Source: Streptomyces thermovulgaris
GTDB lineage: Bacteria > Actinomycetota > Actinomycetes > Streptomycetales > Streptomycetaceae
Assembly: GCF_002155915.1 (NCBI RefSeq)
Contig: NZ_MUME01000086.1
Coordinates: forward strand, 1 to 32,714
Direction: 5' to 3'
DNA length: 32,714 bases
Positions 8,425 to 15,120 of the stretch are shown piece after piece. The translations under genes and the position numbers were made by a program. Positions within the stretch are counted from its first letter, which is position 1; every line of letters begins with the position of its first letter. The notes beneath the pieces were generated by a model. The model made no database searches, was not told the origin of the DNA, and was given only the letters and a program-made list of their open reading frames with translations.

Positions 8425-8712
8425 GTGCGAAACCTTATCGCCGTGCTTCTCGCGTGGTTCCTGCCGCCCCGTGGTACGCATCGGGCGGAACCCGTGCGGA
8501 CACGACCGGCCTGTGCTCTCCCCCGTTTACTGCCGTCGTTCAGAGCTCCGCGACCGGCCGACGTGATCGAAGCCGACGGACTTCCGGTCGTCCGGCCGTA
8601 CGTGCTCCACCACGAACGCGAACAGATGCGGAAGCAGCAGCGGGCAGGACGGGCTGCATCACTGAGGGCAGTGGCAGGGTGCTACTTCCTGGAAACGGAG
8701 TACGCGGCATGA
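8425..8712 (+). CDS. Small accessory protein with a TTA codon
   Basis: A 95-residue protein of unknown function. I recognise its form (short hydrophobic N-terminus, basic Pro-rich middle, RPYVLHHEREQ motif at about 60-70) as a frequent companion of HTH genes in Streptomyces accessory regions. The GTG at 8425 has GGAG at 8413-8416, eight bases upstream. Its TGA overlaps the ATG of the next gene (ATGA at 8709-8712), so the two are coupled. Leucine codon TTA occurs at 8527-8529; in Streptomyces this codon needs the bldA tRNA, so expression may be limited to late growth. It diverges from the GntR gene. Confidence 0.72.
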   Translation: MRNLIAVLLAWFLPPRGTHRAEPVRTRPACALPRLLPSFRAPRPADVIEADGLPVVRPYVLHHEREQMRKQQRAGRAASLRAVAGCYFLETEYAA

Positions 8713-8984
8713 AGGAGCTTCGCCGTATGCCGCTGAGCACAGACGGACGCACCGGCTTCTGTCAGCCGGGCGGGATGGTCGCTGCCATGAGTGACGCGAT
8801 CGAAAACGACTTGATCGAGTCTGCGGCTGTCGTGCTGGGGATTGTGCGCGCCGTGCTTGACGGGCCTCAACTGACGGCGGACGAATCTTGGTACATGCTG
8901 CGCCGGACAGCGGAATGCCTGAGGGACGCACTGAACATCGCTGAGCTGCGCGGCGAACGGCTGGCAGCAGCGGACGACGCGTAA
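8709..8984 (+). CDS. Small hypothetical protein, coupled to upstream gene
   Basis: A 91-residue protein of unknown function. The ATG at 8709 overlaps the stop of the 95-aa gene by four bases, with GGAG at 8697-8700. A later ATG at 8787 (MSDAIEND) would give a 65-residue protein made only of the helical part. The sequence from residue 27 on is predicted helical and acidic (DLIESAAVVLGIVRAVL and MLRRTAECLRDALNIAELRGERL). A clear intrinsic terminator follows 19 bases after the stop. Nothing in it suggests an enzyme; its company suggests an accessory-element gene. Confidence 0.68.
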   Translation: MKELRRMPLSTDGRTGFCQPGGMVAAMSDAIENDLIESAAVVLGIVRAVLDGPQLTADESWYMLRRTAECLRDALNIAELRGERLAAADDA

Positions 8985-9003
8985 GCGCCCCAGGAAGCGT
9001 GAG

Positions 9004-9049
9004 AAGCCCCGTACCGGTCTCCCTGCGAAGGGAGGCTGTACGGGGCTTT
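9004..9049 (+). terminator. Intrinsic terminator of the GntR-divergent operon
   Basis: Arms AAGCCCCGTAC (9004-9014) and GTACGGGGCTT (9038-9048) pair perfectly, with an inner TCCCT/AGGGA stem around GCGA, followed by a short T run. Confidence 0.88.
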
Positions 9050-9147
9050 GCCGTGTTCTCAGCGGCTCACAGCGAGTCAACCTCAGTGCCCCCACCCAAG
9101 GCACCTGAAGGCTTCACTGAGTACCAGGGTGGTCGGTCACCCCTGTC

Positions 9148-9509
9148 GTGGGCGGCGCAGACAAGTACCTGTCCGTCCGCCCCGCCTACCGTCTCTACCG
9201 GGCTGAGTACGGGCTCCGCCAACAGGGCTGCGACGCCTTGGCAGACCTCTACGCAGAGGCAGCCACGAACTGACCAAGCAGATCGCCGTCATAGGGATTG
9301 CGGGCCTCACGAGGTGGCGACGGGCAGCAGTCAACCCTGAAGGCGCTGCGGCTGAGGGAGTCGTCAGGTTTCCTGGCATCAATGCGCCGGCCAAGGCGAT
9401 CGTGACGCCCAAGCGGGTCTTTCGAGGTGATGCCCGGGACCCGCAGCTGATCTTCAAGATGGGATTCCAGGTCAAGGTCAAGGAGGGAAACCTCGACCTG
9501 AATGAATGA
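9148..9509 (+). pseudogene. Gene remnant resembling the start of an ADP-ribosyltransferase domain
   Basis: Two plus-strand coding-like fragments lie in different frames. The first (9148-9273) reads GGADKYLSVRPAYRLYRAEY and ends ADLYAEAATN-stop. The second (about 9273-9509, no start codon) ends with VFRGDARDPQLIFKMGF, then NLDLNE-stop. The second resembles the first strand of Scabin/pierisin-type ADP-ribosyltransferases, where an Arg in a (Y/F)RxD motif is followed by RxPxxIFxxGF and a DL pair. The STS and QxE parts needed for catalysis are absent, so the gene is truncated and non-functional. The family call is from memory of the motif, not a search. The two fragments may come from one gene or two. 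Confidence 0.5.
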
Positions 9510-9564
9510 AGCACCTCGTTCGCAGCCTGACCACCACATCCCTGCGGTGATCACCGTGCACCCG

Positions 9565-9756
9565 TCAACGCAGTGCGCTCGTCCGCAGCTGAGTGATGAG
9601 CGCGGTGAAAGCGGCGCGGCTGGTTCTGATGACGTGCTCCGGACGGGTGCTGTTGCGTATCGCTACCTTGTCGTTCTCGTCGTTGACGGCGACTTCCACG
9701 CAGTTGTTGCCGCCCCCGCTGCAGAACGACGAGCGCTTCCAGTCGAGTGTGGTCAA
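9565..9756 (-). CDS. DUF397 domain protein (Scr2-like)
   Basis: A 63-residue DUF397 protein: LDWKRSSFCSGGGNNCVEVAV, then VAIRNSTRPEHVIRTSRAAF. The hallmark WxxSSxS..GGxCVEV..VRxS pattern is complete, though the usual VRDSK is here IRNST. The TTG at 9756 is the start because the frame begins there, with GAGGGG upstream, and it lies 13 bases after the stop of the XRE gene. In S. coelicolor the Scr1/Scr2 pair consists of an XRE-DUF5753 activator and a DUF397 protein; the same order here indicates a homologous module. Confidence 0.9.
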   Translation of the reverse strand: MTTLDWKRSSFCSGGGNNCVEVAVNDENDKVAIRNSTRPEHVIRTSRAAFTALITQLRTSALR

Positions 9757-9769
9757 CGCTCCGCCCCTC

Positions 9770-10624
9770 TCAGAGTTCGCGTGCGATGGACCTGATGAGG
9801 TTTTGGGACGCGTCCGGCGGGAGCGCCGTCCGCTCCATCAGGTCCAACAGCGAACGATAGTTGACCAGTGGCGTCGGGGCATCCACGAAGCTGGCACCGA
9901 CGGCGGTATCGAGCTGAACGGTGTCCAATTGCGGCACTGGTCCCTCGGCGTAGAGGATGGACTGCCCAGCTCCGTGAAAAGCGCCGGCGCTGAAGGGAAT
10001 CACCAGCAGGGTGATATGGGGGAGGTCGGCAGCGTCGGCCAGATGGTTCAGTTGCTTGCGTGCGACCTCACGGCCCCCGAACTGGATGCGCAGAGCTGCC
10101 TCGTGAATGATGCCGAGATACGGCGTCGGGTTGTCGCCGAAGAGCACGGTCTGCCTGGCCATGCGATGCGCGACACGCAACTCCACGTCCAGGCGAGGCA
10201 GTTTCGGCACAGCGAACTCGAAGATCGCCCGCGCGTGGTCCTCGGTCTGGAGCAAGCCGGGCAGGTGCACTGTCTGTGCGGTGCGGATGCGGGTGGCGTA
10301 GTGCTCCAGTTCGGAGATGTCGAGGTATCCCTCGGGAAGCTTGCCCCGGTACTCGTCCCACCAGTGACGCACGCGCCGGGTGTCCGCGATGGATGCAAGG
10401 GCCTCCACGAGCTTCTCGTCCGGACATCGGTAGTAGCAGGCGAGCTGACGTACGCGCTCGCTGCTGACGGTTGTGCGTCCGGCTTCGATGTTGGACACCA
10501 TGGTTCGGTCCGCGCCGAGCATCGCGGCGGCCTCCTGGGTGGAAATGCCTGCCTGTTCACGCAAGCGGCGCAGTTCCGTCGCCAGGCGTCGCTGCCGGCC
10601 GGTCGGTGAGTTCCGTGGCGCCAT
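9770..10624 (-). CDS. XRE-family regulator with DUF5753 (Scr1/WhiJ-like)
   Basis: A 284-residue regulator. An N-terminal helix-turn-helix (about residues 13-66: LREQAGISTQEAAAMLGADRTMVSNIEAG) is followed by a DUF5753 domain starting near WWDEYRGKLPEGYLDISELE and containing the family hallmarks VHLPGLLQTEDHARA and the GGREV-ARKQLNHL-PHITLLVIPFSAG core. Scr1-family proteins are activators or antitoxin-like partners of a DUF397 protein, which follows here. The ATG at 10624 (MAPRNSPTG) has AGAGG close upstream. It is divergent from a HATPase gene, the three-gene set (XRE, DUF397, HATPase) seen repeatedly in Streptomyces. Overlapping inverted repeats at 10681-10730 lie in the shared upstream region and may be its operator. 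Confidence 0.94.
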   Translation of the reverse strand: MAPRNSPTGRQRRLATELRRLREQAGISTQEAAAMLGADRTMVSNIEAGRTTVSSERVRQLACYYRCPDEKLVEALASIADTRRVRHWWDEYRGKLPEGYLDISELEHYATRIRTAQTVHLPGLLQTEDHARAIFEFAVPKLPRLDVELRVAHRMARQTVLFGDNPTPYLGIIHEAALRIQFGGREVARKQLNHLADAADLPHITLLVIPFSAGAFHGAGQSILYAEGPVPQLDTVQLDTAVGASFVDAPTPLVNYRSLLDLMERTALPPDASQNLIRSIAREL

Positions 10625-10680
10625 GTGTCCTCTTTCGTGCGAGCGCAACGCAGTCTGTCAGGTCTGTGTGAGGCGGTCTA

Positions 10681-10730
10681 GTGAGTCATTCGCCTATTCA
10701 CTCGTTCGTGAAAAGTGACTCACGTGTGAG
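10681..10730. promoter_or_regulatory. Nested inverted repeats between XRE and HATPase genes
   Basis: GTGAGTCA (10681-10688) pairs with TGACTCAC (10716-10723). Inside lies TTCACTCGTTCGTGAA (10697-10712, five-base arms), and CTCACGTGTGAG (10719-10730) is a further palindrome. The cluster is 57-106 bases upstream of the XRE start and is a good candidate operator/promoter block. Confidence 0.55.
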
Positions 10731-10740
10731 TTGAGTTGCC

Positions 10741-10990
10741 CTGCGGTGTGAGCCACGCCACTCGCATTTCCGCGGAGGAAGCGCACCGCTCACCCCGTTC
10801 CCGTCCCGGGCCCGACGGGACGAAGCGCGGGCGGCAGGCCACCGCCGGGCGACGCGGGACCGGACCCGTGACGTGACCGGGGACGCGGGCGGCGTCGTAC
10901 GGCACATCCGTGTCGATCACTTCCGACGATCCGAGACCGTGACACGTCGAGCCACGGCCGGGAACACGCACACGCACAAGGAGGTGCCGC
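10741..10990. other. Long upstream region of the HATPase gene
   Basis: About 250 bases between the inverted-repeat cluster and the HATPase start. I see no gene with acceptable codon bias here; it ends with an AAGGAGGT ribosome site at 10979-10985. Confidence 0.5.
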
Positions 10991-11599
10991 GTGAAGAACG
11001 CGGAACCGGAACACGAGCCGATCCCCGAACCAGCCGATCTGAACGGCCACTTCGTCCCGCCCCCGCCCCTCATTCCGTTCACCGAGCCCTGGGAGTACGA
11101 GCTGCACTTCCCCCGTGACGCGCGCGGGCCGGCCGTCGCCCGTACGACGCTCAAGGCCGTGCTGGGTGCGCATGGGCTGGGGGAGTTCACCGACCGCGCG
11201 GAACTCCTCACCTCCGAGCTGGCCACCAACGCCGTCCGGTACTCCCTCGGCCCCGCCGTCGTGCGGTTGCGCTGGACGAACCCCGTGCTGCGGGTCAGCG
11301 TCATGGACACCTGCCCGGTGTCCCCCCTGCCGTTGGCGCAGCAGAACGCGGACGCGGAATGCGGGCGCGGCCTGCTGATTCTCGATCTGCTGGCCGATGA
11401 CTGGGGCGGATGCAGTCTCGGGGAGTCTCTGTTCGGGGTGGGCGGGAAGACCGTCTGGTTCGAACTGGTCCTCGGCGGGGGTGACCCGCCTTCAGGAGGA
11501 GGCGCTGGTCATGGCTCGGGGCCACGGTGTCCGGGCCGCCCGTGCTTGCCGCCTGACCACCGGCCCGCTCACCGGGATCCCTCCCGCTCCACCTCGTGA
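10991..11599 (+). CDS. HATPase_c anti-sigma-factor-like ATP-binding protein
   Basis: A 202-residue protein with a GHKL ATPase fold like RsbW/SpoIIAB. The N box is ELLTSELATNAVRYS (about 71-85, Mg-binding N80), D106 is in VSVMDTC, and the G1 box is GRGLLILDLLADDWG (125-139), with GGKTVWFEL closing the domain near 159. The GTG at 10991 has a near-perfect AAGGAGGT six bases upstream. The domain ends by about residue 162; the last 40 residues are Gly/Pro/Arg-rich and unlike the family, so the stop may have been lost and the tail may be read-through. Family members are usually 130-160 residues. Divergent from the Scr1-like gene, as in other Streptomyces modules of this type, where its protein partner is unknown. 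Confidence 0.9.
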   Translation: MKNAEPEHEPIPEPADLNGHFVPPPPLIPFTEPWEYELHFPRDARGPAVARTTLKAVLGAHGLGEFTDRAELLTSELATNAVRYSLGPAVVRLRWTNPVLRVSVMDTCPVSPLPLAQQNADAECGRGLLILDLLADDWGGCSLGESLFGVGGKTVWFELVLGGGDPPSGGGAGHGSGPRCPGRPCLPPDHRPAHRDPSRSTS

Positions 11600-11822
11600 A
11601 GTCGTGGACGTTTTCCCCGAAGCGTTCATGACTTCGCGGAGGAGACCCGCCCGCGCCCTTGCCGGTGCGCACCCGCCCCGAAGTGCTTGAGCTGCGCGAG
11701 GTCTTCCGGGGCGGTGACGGGCGTTCCCTGAACGATGATCTCGCCGCTTCCCTCGTCCGTGTACAGGGCGGGGCAGCCGCGACCTCGCTGCCCGTGCCGG
11801 TGAAGCGAAGCCGACGAGCCAT
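11590..11822 (-). pseudogene. Frameshifted CPA/QG-family small protein gene
   Basis: ATG at 11822 begins MARRLRFTGTGSE with GGAAGGGA upstream. The similarity then continues in another frame as RGCPALYTDEGSGEIIVQG and TPVTAPEDLAQLKHFGAG, and probably in a third as GLLREVMNAS. One missing base near 11773-11776 (within a G run) would restore the first junction, and another near 11665 the second. The pattern CPA-x-x-x-D...EI(I/V)(V/I)QG matches the intact 77-residue gene at 14864-15097, so this looks like a decayed relative. The reading with high third-position GC supports the minus-strand frames. The exact 3' end is uncertain. Confidence 0.6.
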
Positions 11823-11979
11823 GGACGCTTTCCCTTCCAGGGGGCTTGATCCACTCGAAGCAAACAAGGGGATGAGTGACGAGGTGCCTGCCGACGCGGC
11901 CCGGATCGCCGAAGCCCCGGCTGAGGCCGTCCGGGAAGAGGACGTTCAGTCGGGGCTCGTCCTGGCGAAGTAGCAGCCG

Positions 11980-12483
11980 CTACAGTGCCAGCGGGCACGC
12001 AAGGTCAGGATGGTGGATGTTAGGGCAGCACACGACGTTGATGGAGACGATGTTGCCCGCCCGGTTGTAGTACACCCAGCTCACATCGACGCCGCCGGGC
12101 AGGACATCCAGTGCGTAGGTGCGCTTGTGGTCGAGTTCGGAGCCCTGCCGGGCCCCGTCCCCGTGTCCGGCTGGTGGATTGTCGAGGTAGTGCTTCGTCA
12201 GCCAGTCCACGGCCGCCGCCGCGTCGGTCCACGTGCGTTCGTGGGATGCCTGTCCGCGTTTCATGAGCCAGTGGCCCGACATCATCGGAGGCAGGGGGGA
12301 GACAGGGAACTCGGCGGCCACCTCGCGGTAACGGGCCAGGGCCTCCCTGGCCTTCTTGTCGTCGTCGGTAGCCGGGGGCGCCGGGGGATCCGGATAGGGA
12401 GGGCGACGGTCGCCTTCCCTGTGGTACGCCTCCGGAGACCCGACCCATGGGCCGAACCCATGGAAGTGCCCTGTCCAGCTCAT
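11980..12483 (-). CDS. Hypothetical protein, 167 aa, Cys-His C-terminus
   Basis: Unknown function. ATG at 12483 (MSWTGHFHGFGPW) has AAAGG five bases upstream; the upstream extension is Pro-rich and unlikely. The N-terminal 50 residues are Gly/His/Pro-rich. The middle contains PPMMSGHWLMKRG and a helical TDAAAAVDWLTKHYLD. A beta-rich end reads VDVSWVYYNRAGNIVSINVV, then CCPNIHHPDLACPL. The end motif with three cysteines and two histidines could bind metal. I recall similar proteins only as unnamed Streptomyces accessory genes. It is 78 bases downstream of the DUF397-like gene and is the last intact gene of the minus-strand module. Confidence 0.75.
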   Translation of the reverse strand: MSWTGHFHGFGPWVGSPEAYHREGDRRPPYPDPPAPPATDDDKKAREALARYREVAAEFPVSPLPPMMSGHWLMKRGQASHERTWTDAAAAVDWLTKHYLDNPPAGHGDGARQGSELDHKRTYALDVLPGGVDVSWVYYNRAGNIVSINVVCCPNIHHPDLACPLAL

Positions 12484-12561
12484 GTGCGCCTTTCCGAGTG
12501 GGGGAGCGGGCCGCCCCCGCACTCGCGAGAACGGCCCGCCAGGGATGAGAGGTGTAGCAGG

Positions 12562-12792
12562 TCAGGCGGTCAGGTCCCGCGACTTCACCCAGCCGAGGGC
12601 GAAGTCGTCCAGCTCGGCCGCGGTGAAGCGCAGCTCCCGGCCGGCGCCCTCCGGCTTGGAGTCGCGGACGACGAACGCGTCGGCGGCGCCGGGGATGGCG
12701 GCGACGTCAACGCAGCCTTCGGTGCAGGGGCCGCCGCAGAAGTTCGTCGTCTCGATGTTCTCGACGGGCAGGGTGTAGAGGTTGTCGTTCAT
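12562..12792 (-). CDS. DUF397-like protein with Cys-rich N-terminal extension
   Basis: A 76-residue protein. ATG at 12792 follows GGAGGAAT with good spacing. Residues from about 28 fit DUF397: CVDVAAIPGAADAFVVRDSK, then GRELRFTAAELDDFALGW. The N-terminus differs from ordinary DUF397: the W-x-x-SS-x-S stretch is replaced by ENIETTNFCGGPCTEGC, giving three cysteines in ten residues. It could bind metal or be modified. It lies 157 bases after the frameshifted small gene, beyond a perfect hairpin terminator, so it may have its own promoter. It is the likely DUF397 partner of the second XRE-DUF5753 regulator. Confidence 0.85.
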   Translation of the reverse strand: MNDNLYTLPVENIETTNFCGGPCTEGCVDVAAIPGAADAFVVRDSKPEGAGRELRFTAAELDDFALGWVKSRDLTA

Positions 12793-12858
12793 CGGGTATT
12801 CCTCCCCGGTGTATCCGCGTTGCGGAGAGGCGTTCTCCGCGTCGTGGTGCACTTGCAG

Positions 12859-12901
12859 CCCACCCCCGGCCCGACCTGTGACGTCCAGGGCCGGGGGTGG
12901 G
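12859..12901 (-). terminator. Perfect 14-bp hairpin, terminator-like
   Basis: Arms 12859-12872 (CCCACCCCCGGCCC) and 12888-12901 are exact reverse complements with a 15-base loop. It sits after the stop (12950) of the frameshifted small gene and before the DUF397-like gene. It has no T run, which is usual in Streptomyces. Confidence 0.75.
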
Positions 12902-12949
12902 GGCTTGACCCCGCCCGTCCGCCACGGGGCGACGGACGGACGGGGAGCT

Positions 12950-13191
12950 TCAGGGGTTGTGCATGAAGGTCCGCCACGGCCGCGTGATGATCTCGCGGAA
13001 CGAATGGTGCGACGGGTTACGGCCGGAGTGCTTCAACGCCCACACCTGGGGGCCTGCCACGATTCGCTCATGTCGGACCGCTCCTGGCAGACGGCGCACT
13101 CCATCCTGTAGGTCAGGGCTTCCGCGTCCGGCTCGCGGTCGGGTACGAGCGACCACTTCTCCTGCCGGATGATCGCGCGCGGCTGGCTCAA
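12950..13191 (-). pseudogene. Small conserved protein gene (DUF7848-like), one-base frameshift
   Basis: A TTG start at 13191 overlaps the TGA of the upstream gene (TTTGA) and has GGGGAGAG five to six bases upstream. The first frame reads SQPRAIIRQEKWSLVPDRE, then MECAVCQERSDMSESWQAP and stops after RCGR. The conserved rest, VWALKHSGRNPSHHSFREI then TRPWRTFMHNP, is in the next frame. One extra base in the run at 13048-13052 (five Gs on the plus strand) would join them into a normal 80-residue protein of the CxxC...HSGRNPSHHxxREI type. Either a recent inactivating deletion or a sequencing error. Family name is from memory. Confidence 0.8.
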
Positions 13192-13397
13192 AGGATCTCT
13201 CCCCGGCTGCGCGCGTTGGCCTCTGCGAGCTTCTCGTGCAGCTTGGAACGCGCCCCCTCGGGGTCGAAGTCCGGAGGCGGGTCGGTGCTCTCCGTGAGGG
13301 TCCCGAACGGGTCGCCCTTGAGCACTCTCAACCTGCCGTCCTCACCGAACCGCTCGAAGGCTTCGGACAGCTTCTCTCGCGCACTCTTCGGCCGCAT
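13188..13397 (-). CDS. Small charged hypothetical protein, 69 aa
   Basis: Unknown function. ATG at 13397 has AAGGA nine bases upstream; the TTG at 13406 is an alternative. The protein is polar and largely helical (SAREKLSEAFERFGED, then ARSKLHEKLAEANARSRGE), with a Pro/Asp-rich centre. Its stop overlaps the start of the next gene, indicating coupled translation. It is the first gene after a 15-bp direct-repeat motif at 13469-13483, so it probably starts a transcript controlled by the XRE regulator immediately upstream. Confidence 0.72.
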   Translation of the reverse strand: MRPKSAREKLSEAFERFGEDGRLRVLKGDPFGTLTESTDPPPDFDPEGARSKLHEKLAEANARSRGEIL

Positions 13398-13468
13398 GAT
13401 CGCCAATCCTTCGTGTCATCCGTCTGATGAACGACGCTAAGGACGGGGCAAGTTGGGGGTCTACGAGA

Positions 13469-13483
13469 TTGCACGAGATTGCA
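13469..13483. promoter_or_regulatory. Motif TTGCACGAGATTGCA, candidate operator copy 1
   Basis: The 15 bases form two TTGCA direct repeats ten bases apart; the surrounding ACGAGATTGC is a perfect tandem 10-mer at 13463-13482. The site lies between the XRE-DUF5753 stop and the 69-aa gene. The same pattern TTGCAyGAGmTTGCA recurs at 15121-15135 before the first gene of the module. Confidence 0.6.
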
Positions 13484-13488
13484 GATTT

Positions 13489-14334
13489 TCACCCGAGAGC
13501 GGTCATGGCTTCCAGGATCAGTGCACGAGCCTTGGCCCCGTAGACGGCCATCTTCGAGAAGCGTTCGAACGCACGAAGGTAGAGCGCGATCTCGCTCGGG
13601 CGGGTGATGATGATGTTGGCTGAGAGCGTCTCGACCTGCACCCGGGTGGTGTCGAACGTGAGGAAGCCTTCGAGCGTCCACATACGGCGGGGCGCCGTGC
13701 GGGGTATGACGCCGAGGGACACGCTCGGCAGGGCCATGACGGTCAGCAGGTAGCCGAGCTGCCCGGCCATTGTCTCGGCGTCGCCAAAGGGGAAGTACAG
13801 CACGTCCTCTTCGACGATCAGGGCGAATCGTTTCGAGGGGTCGTACAGCACCTTCGAGCGCTCGACTCGGGCAGCGGCGGCCTCGGCGGCGTCGTTGGGT
13901 GTCTCGAAAACGCCCGCGATGGTGCTCAGGAGAGCCTCGGCGTACCCCTGCGTCTGGAGCAGGCCCGGCACGACGTTCGAGCAGTACACGCGCATGTGCC
14001 GGGTCCGCTGGTACAGCGGCATGTCCGAGGTCTGGTTCCTGGTCATGCCCGTGCGCTGGAGGTGGCGCCATTCGCGGTACATCGAATCCGCGGTGCGCGA
14101 GGCCGAGATCAGGTCGGCGGCCTCGTCCTCGGCGCCGCACGCCCGGCACCACTCGCGGATGTCCTGGTCGGACGGGCGCGTATTCGCGTTCTCGATCCGG
14201 GACGCCTTCGAGGGGCTCCAGCCGCACCGGAACGCCAGGTCACGACCTGTCAGTCCAGCGTCCTGACGGATGTGCCTGAGCCGGTCTGCGACGGCTTTGC
14301 GGGCCTCTTGGACGCTGGAGGAGGGCGAGGTCAT
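13489..14334 (-). CDS. XRE-family regulator with DUF5753 (second Scr1-like)
   Basis: A 281-residue regulator with an N-terminal helix-turn-helix (about 14-70: RLRHIRQDAGLTGRDLAFRCG, SPSKASRIENANTRPS) and a DUF5753 domain beginning near EWRHLQRTGM, with the hallmark NVVPGLLQTQGYAEALL and a C-terminal FERFSKMAVYG segment. ATG at 14334 is the only plausible start; no Shine-Dalgarno is visible, so it may be leaderless or coupled to the DUF6879 gene 27 bases upstream. It lies in a minus-strand cluster with DUF6879 and a DUF397-like gene. Two copies of a direct-repeat motif at 13469 and 15121 are its most likely binding sites. Sequence similarity to the first Scr1-like protein is low, so it is not a recent duplicate. 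Confidence 0.93.
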   Translation of the reverse strand: MTSPSSSVQEARKAVADRLRHIRQDAGLTGRDLAFRCGWSPSKASRIENANTRPSDQDIREWCRACGAEDEAADLISASRTADSMYREWRHLQRTGMTRNQTSDMPLYQRTRHMRVYCSNVVPGLLQTQGYAEALLSTIAGVFETPNDAAEAAAARVERSKVLYDPSKRFALIVEEDVLYFPFGDAETMAGQLGYLLTVMALPSVSLGVIPRTAPRRMWTLEGFLTFDTTRVQVETLSANIIITRPSEIALYLRAFERFSKMAVYGAKARALILEAMTALG

Positions 14335-14361
14335 GGCGTGACGATACGGTGCGTGCGCGAG

Positions 14362-14883
14362 TCAGACCTGGAACTCCTCGTGGGGTGTGGCCCTGTCCCA
14401 TACGGCGGCGAACGCCGACGCGCACAGGGCGACGACCGCCGGGTCCTCGCTCATCTCCGGTTCAACTGCCTGCCCGTCTCCGGAGAAGTGGTTGAAGCGG
14501 ACAACGCGCTCGTCGATCAGCCAGAAGTCGTTCGCCGGCAGGGGGATGCCGAGGGCCTCGCGCCGGGGAAGCCAGCGGACCTCTTCGCCTGCCTCAATGT
14601 TCAGGGGCGTGAGCGCGTGCTCGTACTTGATGTAGTCCGTGACGGGCGTGGATACGATCCGGGCTCGGCGCACGGCGACCCCGCGCTTCGTGACGCTCTC
14701 GATGAGGTTCATCCACTCCGCCAGGGCCTGACGGCTGCTGTCGATGGTCCACTCCCCGGAGCGCCACAGGCGCACGTCCTCTTCCTCTTCGTCCACCGCG
14801 TACACGTCGCGCAGCTCCAGGTGGAGCGCGGTGTGCCGGGCGGAGGAGAGAAGCTCGTCGAAGCTAGGAACCTGCAAGGTCAT
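14362..14883 (-). CDS. DUF6879 family protein
   Basis: A 173-residue cytoplasmic protein recognised as DUF6879 by its ordered motifs: FDELLSSARHTALHLELRDVY at the start, VAVRRARIVSTPVTDYIKYEH in the middle, EEVRWLPRREA, the NDFWLIDERVVRFNHFSGDG block, and DPAVVALCASAFAAVWDRATPHEEF at the end. Its function is unknown; in Streptomyces it is regularly found beside XRE-DUF5753 regulators. ATG at 14883 (preceded by a TTG at 14886) has GAGGAAGG upstream and overlaps the end of the 77-aa gene by 20 bases, so translation is probably coupled. Length and motifs are complete. Confidence 0.9.
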   Translation of the reverse strand: MTLQVPSFDELLSSARHTALHLELRDVYAVDEEEEDVRLWRSGEWTIDSSRQALAEWMNLIESVTKRGVAVRRARIVSTPVTDYIKYEHALTPLNIEAGEEVRWLPRREALGIPLPANDFWLIDERVVRFNHFSGDGQAVEPEMSEDPAVVALCASAFAAVWDRATPHEEFQV

Positions 14884-15097
14884 CAAGGGCCTTCCTCAGA
14901 ATCTCGGCCATGCGGCCGGGCACACGGATTACCCCCTCGGTGTCAAGCAGGGGGCTGTCCTGCTGGGTCCGTTTCTTTGTTGCCTCGTCAGCCTGCCATC
15001 CCTGAATGACGATCTCGTGCGTCGCGTCGTCCACCCAGACCGCGGGGCAGTTGCCGCCGCTGGACTCGGGATCGATACCGATGAACCGTAGAGCCAA
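14864..15097 (-). CDS. Small conserved protein, CPA/QG family, 77 aa
   Basis: A conserved small Streptomyces protein of unknown function that typically precedes DUF6879. TTG at 15097 is chosen because GAGG lies five to six bases upstream and the protein then begins ALRFIGIDPES, the family start. Core features are NCPAVWVDD, EIVIQGWQAD and a C-terminal helix RVPGRMAEILRKALDDL. First gene of the minus-strand module, 24 bases downstream of operator-like motif copy 2. A decayed relative lies at 11590-11822. Confidence 0.82.
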   Translation of the reverse strand: MALRFIGIDPESSGGNCPAVWVDDATHEIVIQGWQADEATKKRTQQDSPLLDTEGVIRVPGRMAEILRKALDDLAGS

Positions 15098-15120
15098 GGA
15101 GACCTCACCAGTCGAGCGGG

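Noticed and set aside
11872..11973. 33-codon plus-strand frame MSDEVPADAARIAEAPAEAV
   Set aside because: Very short, no ribosome site, and no support from neighbours.
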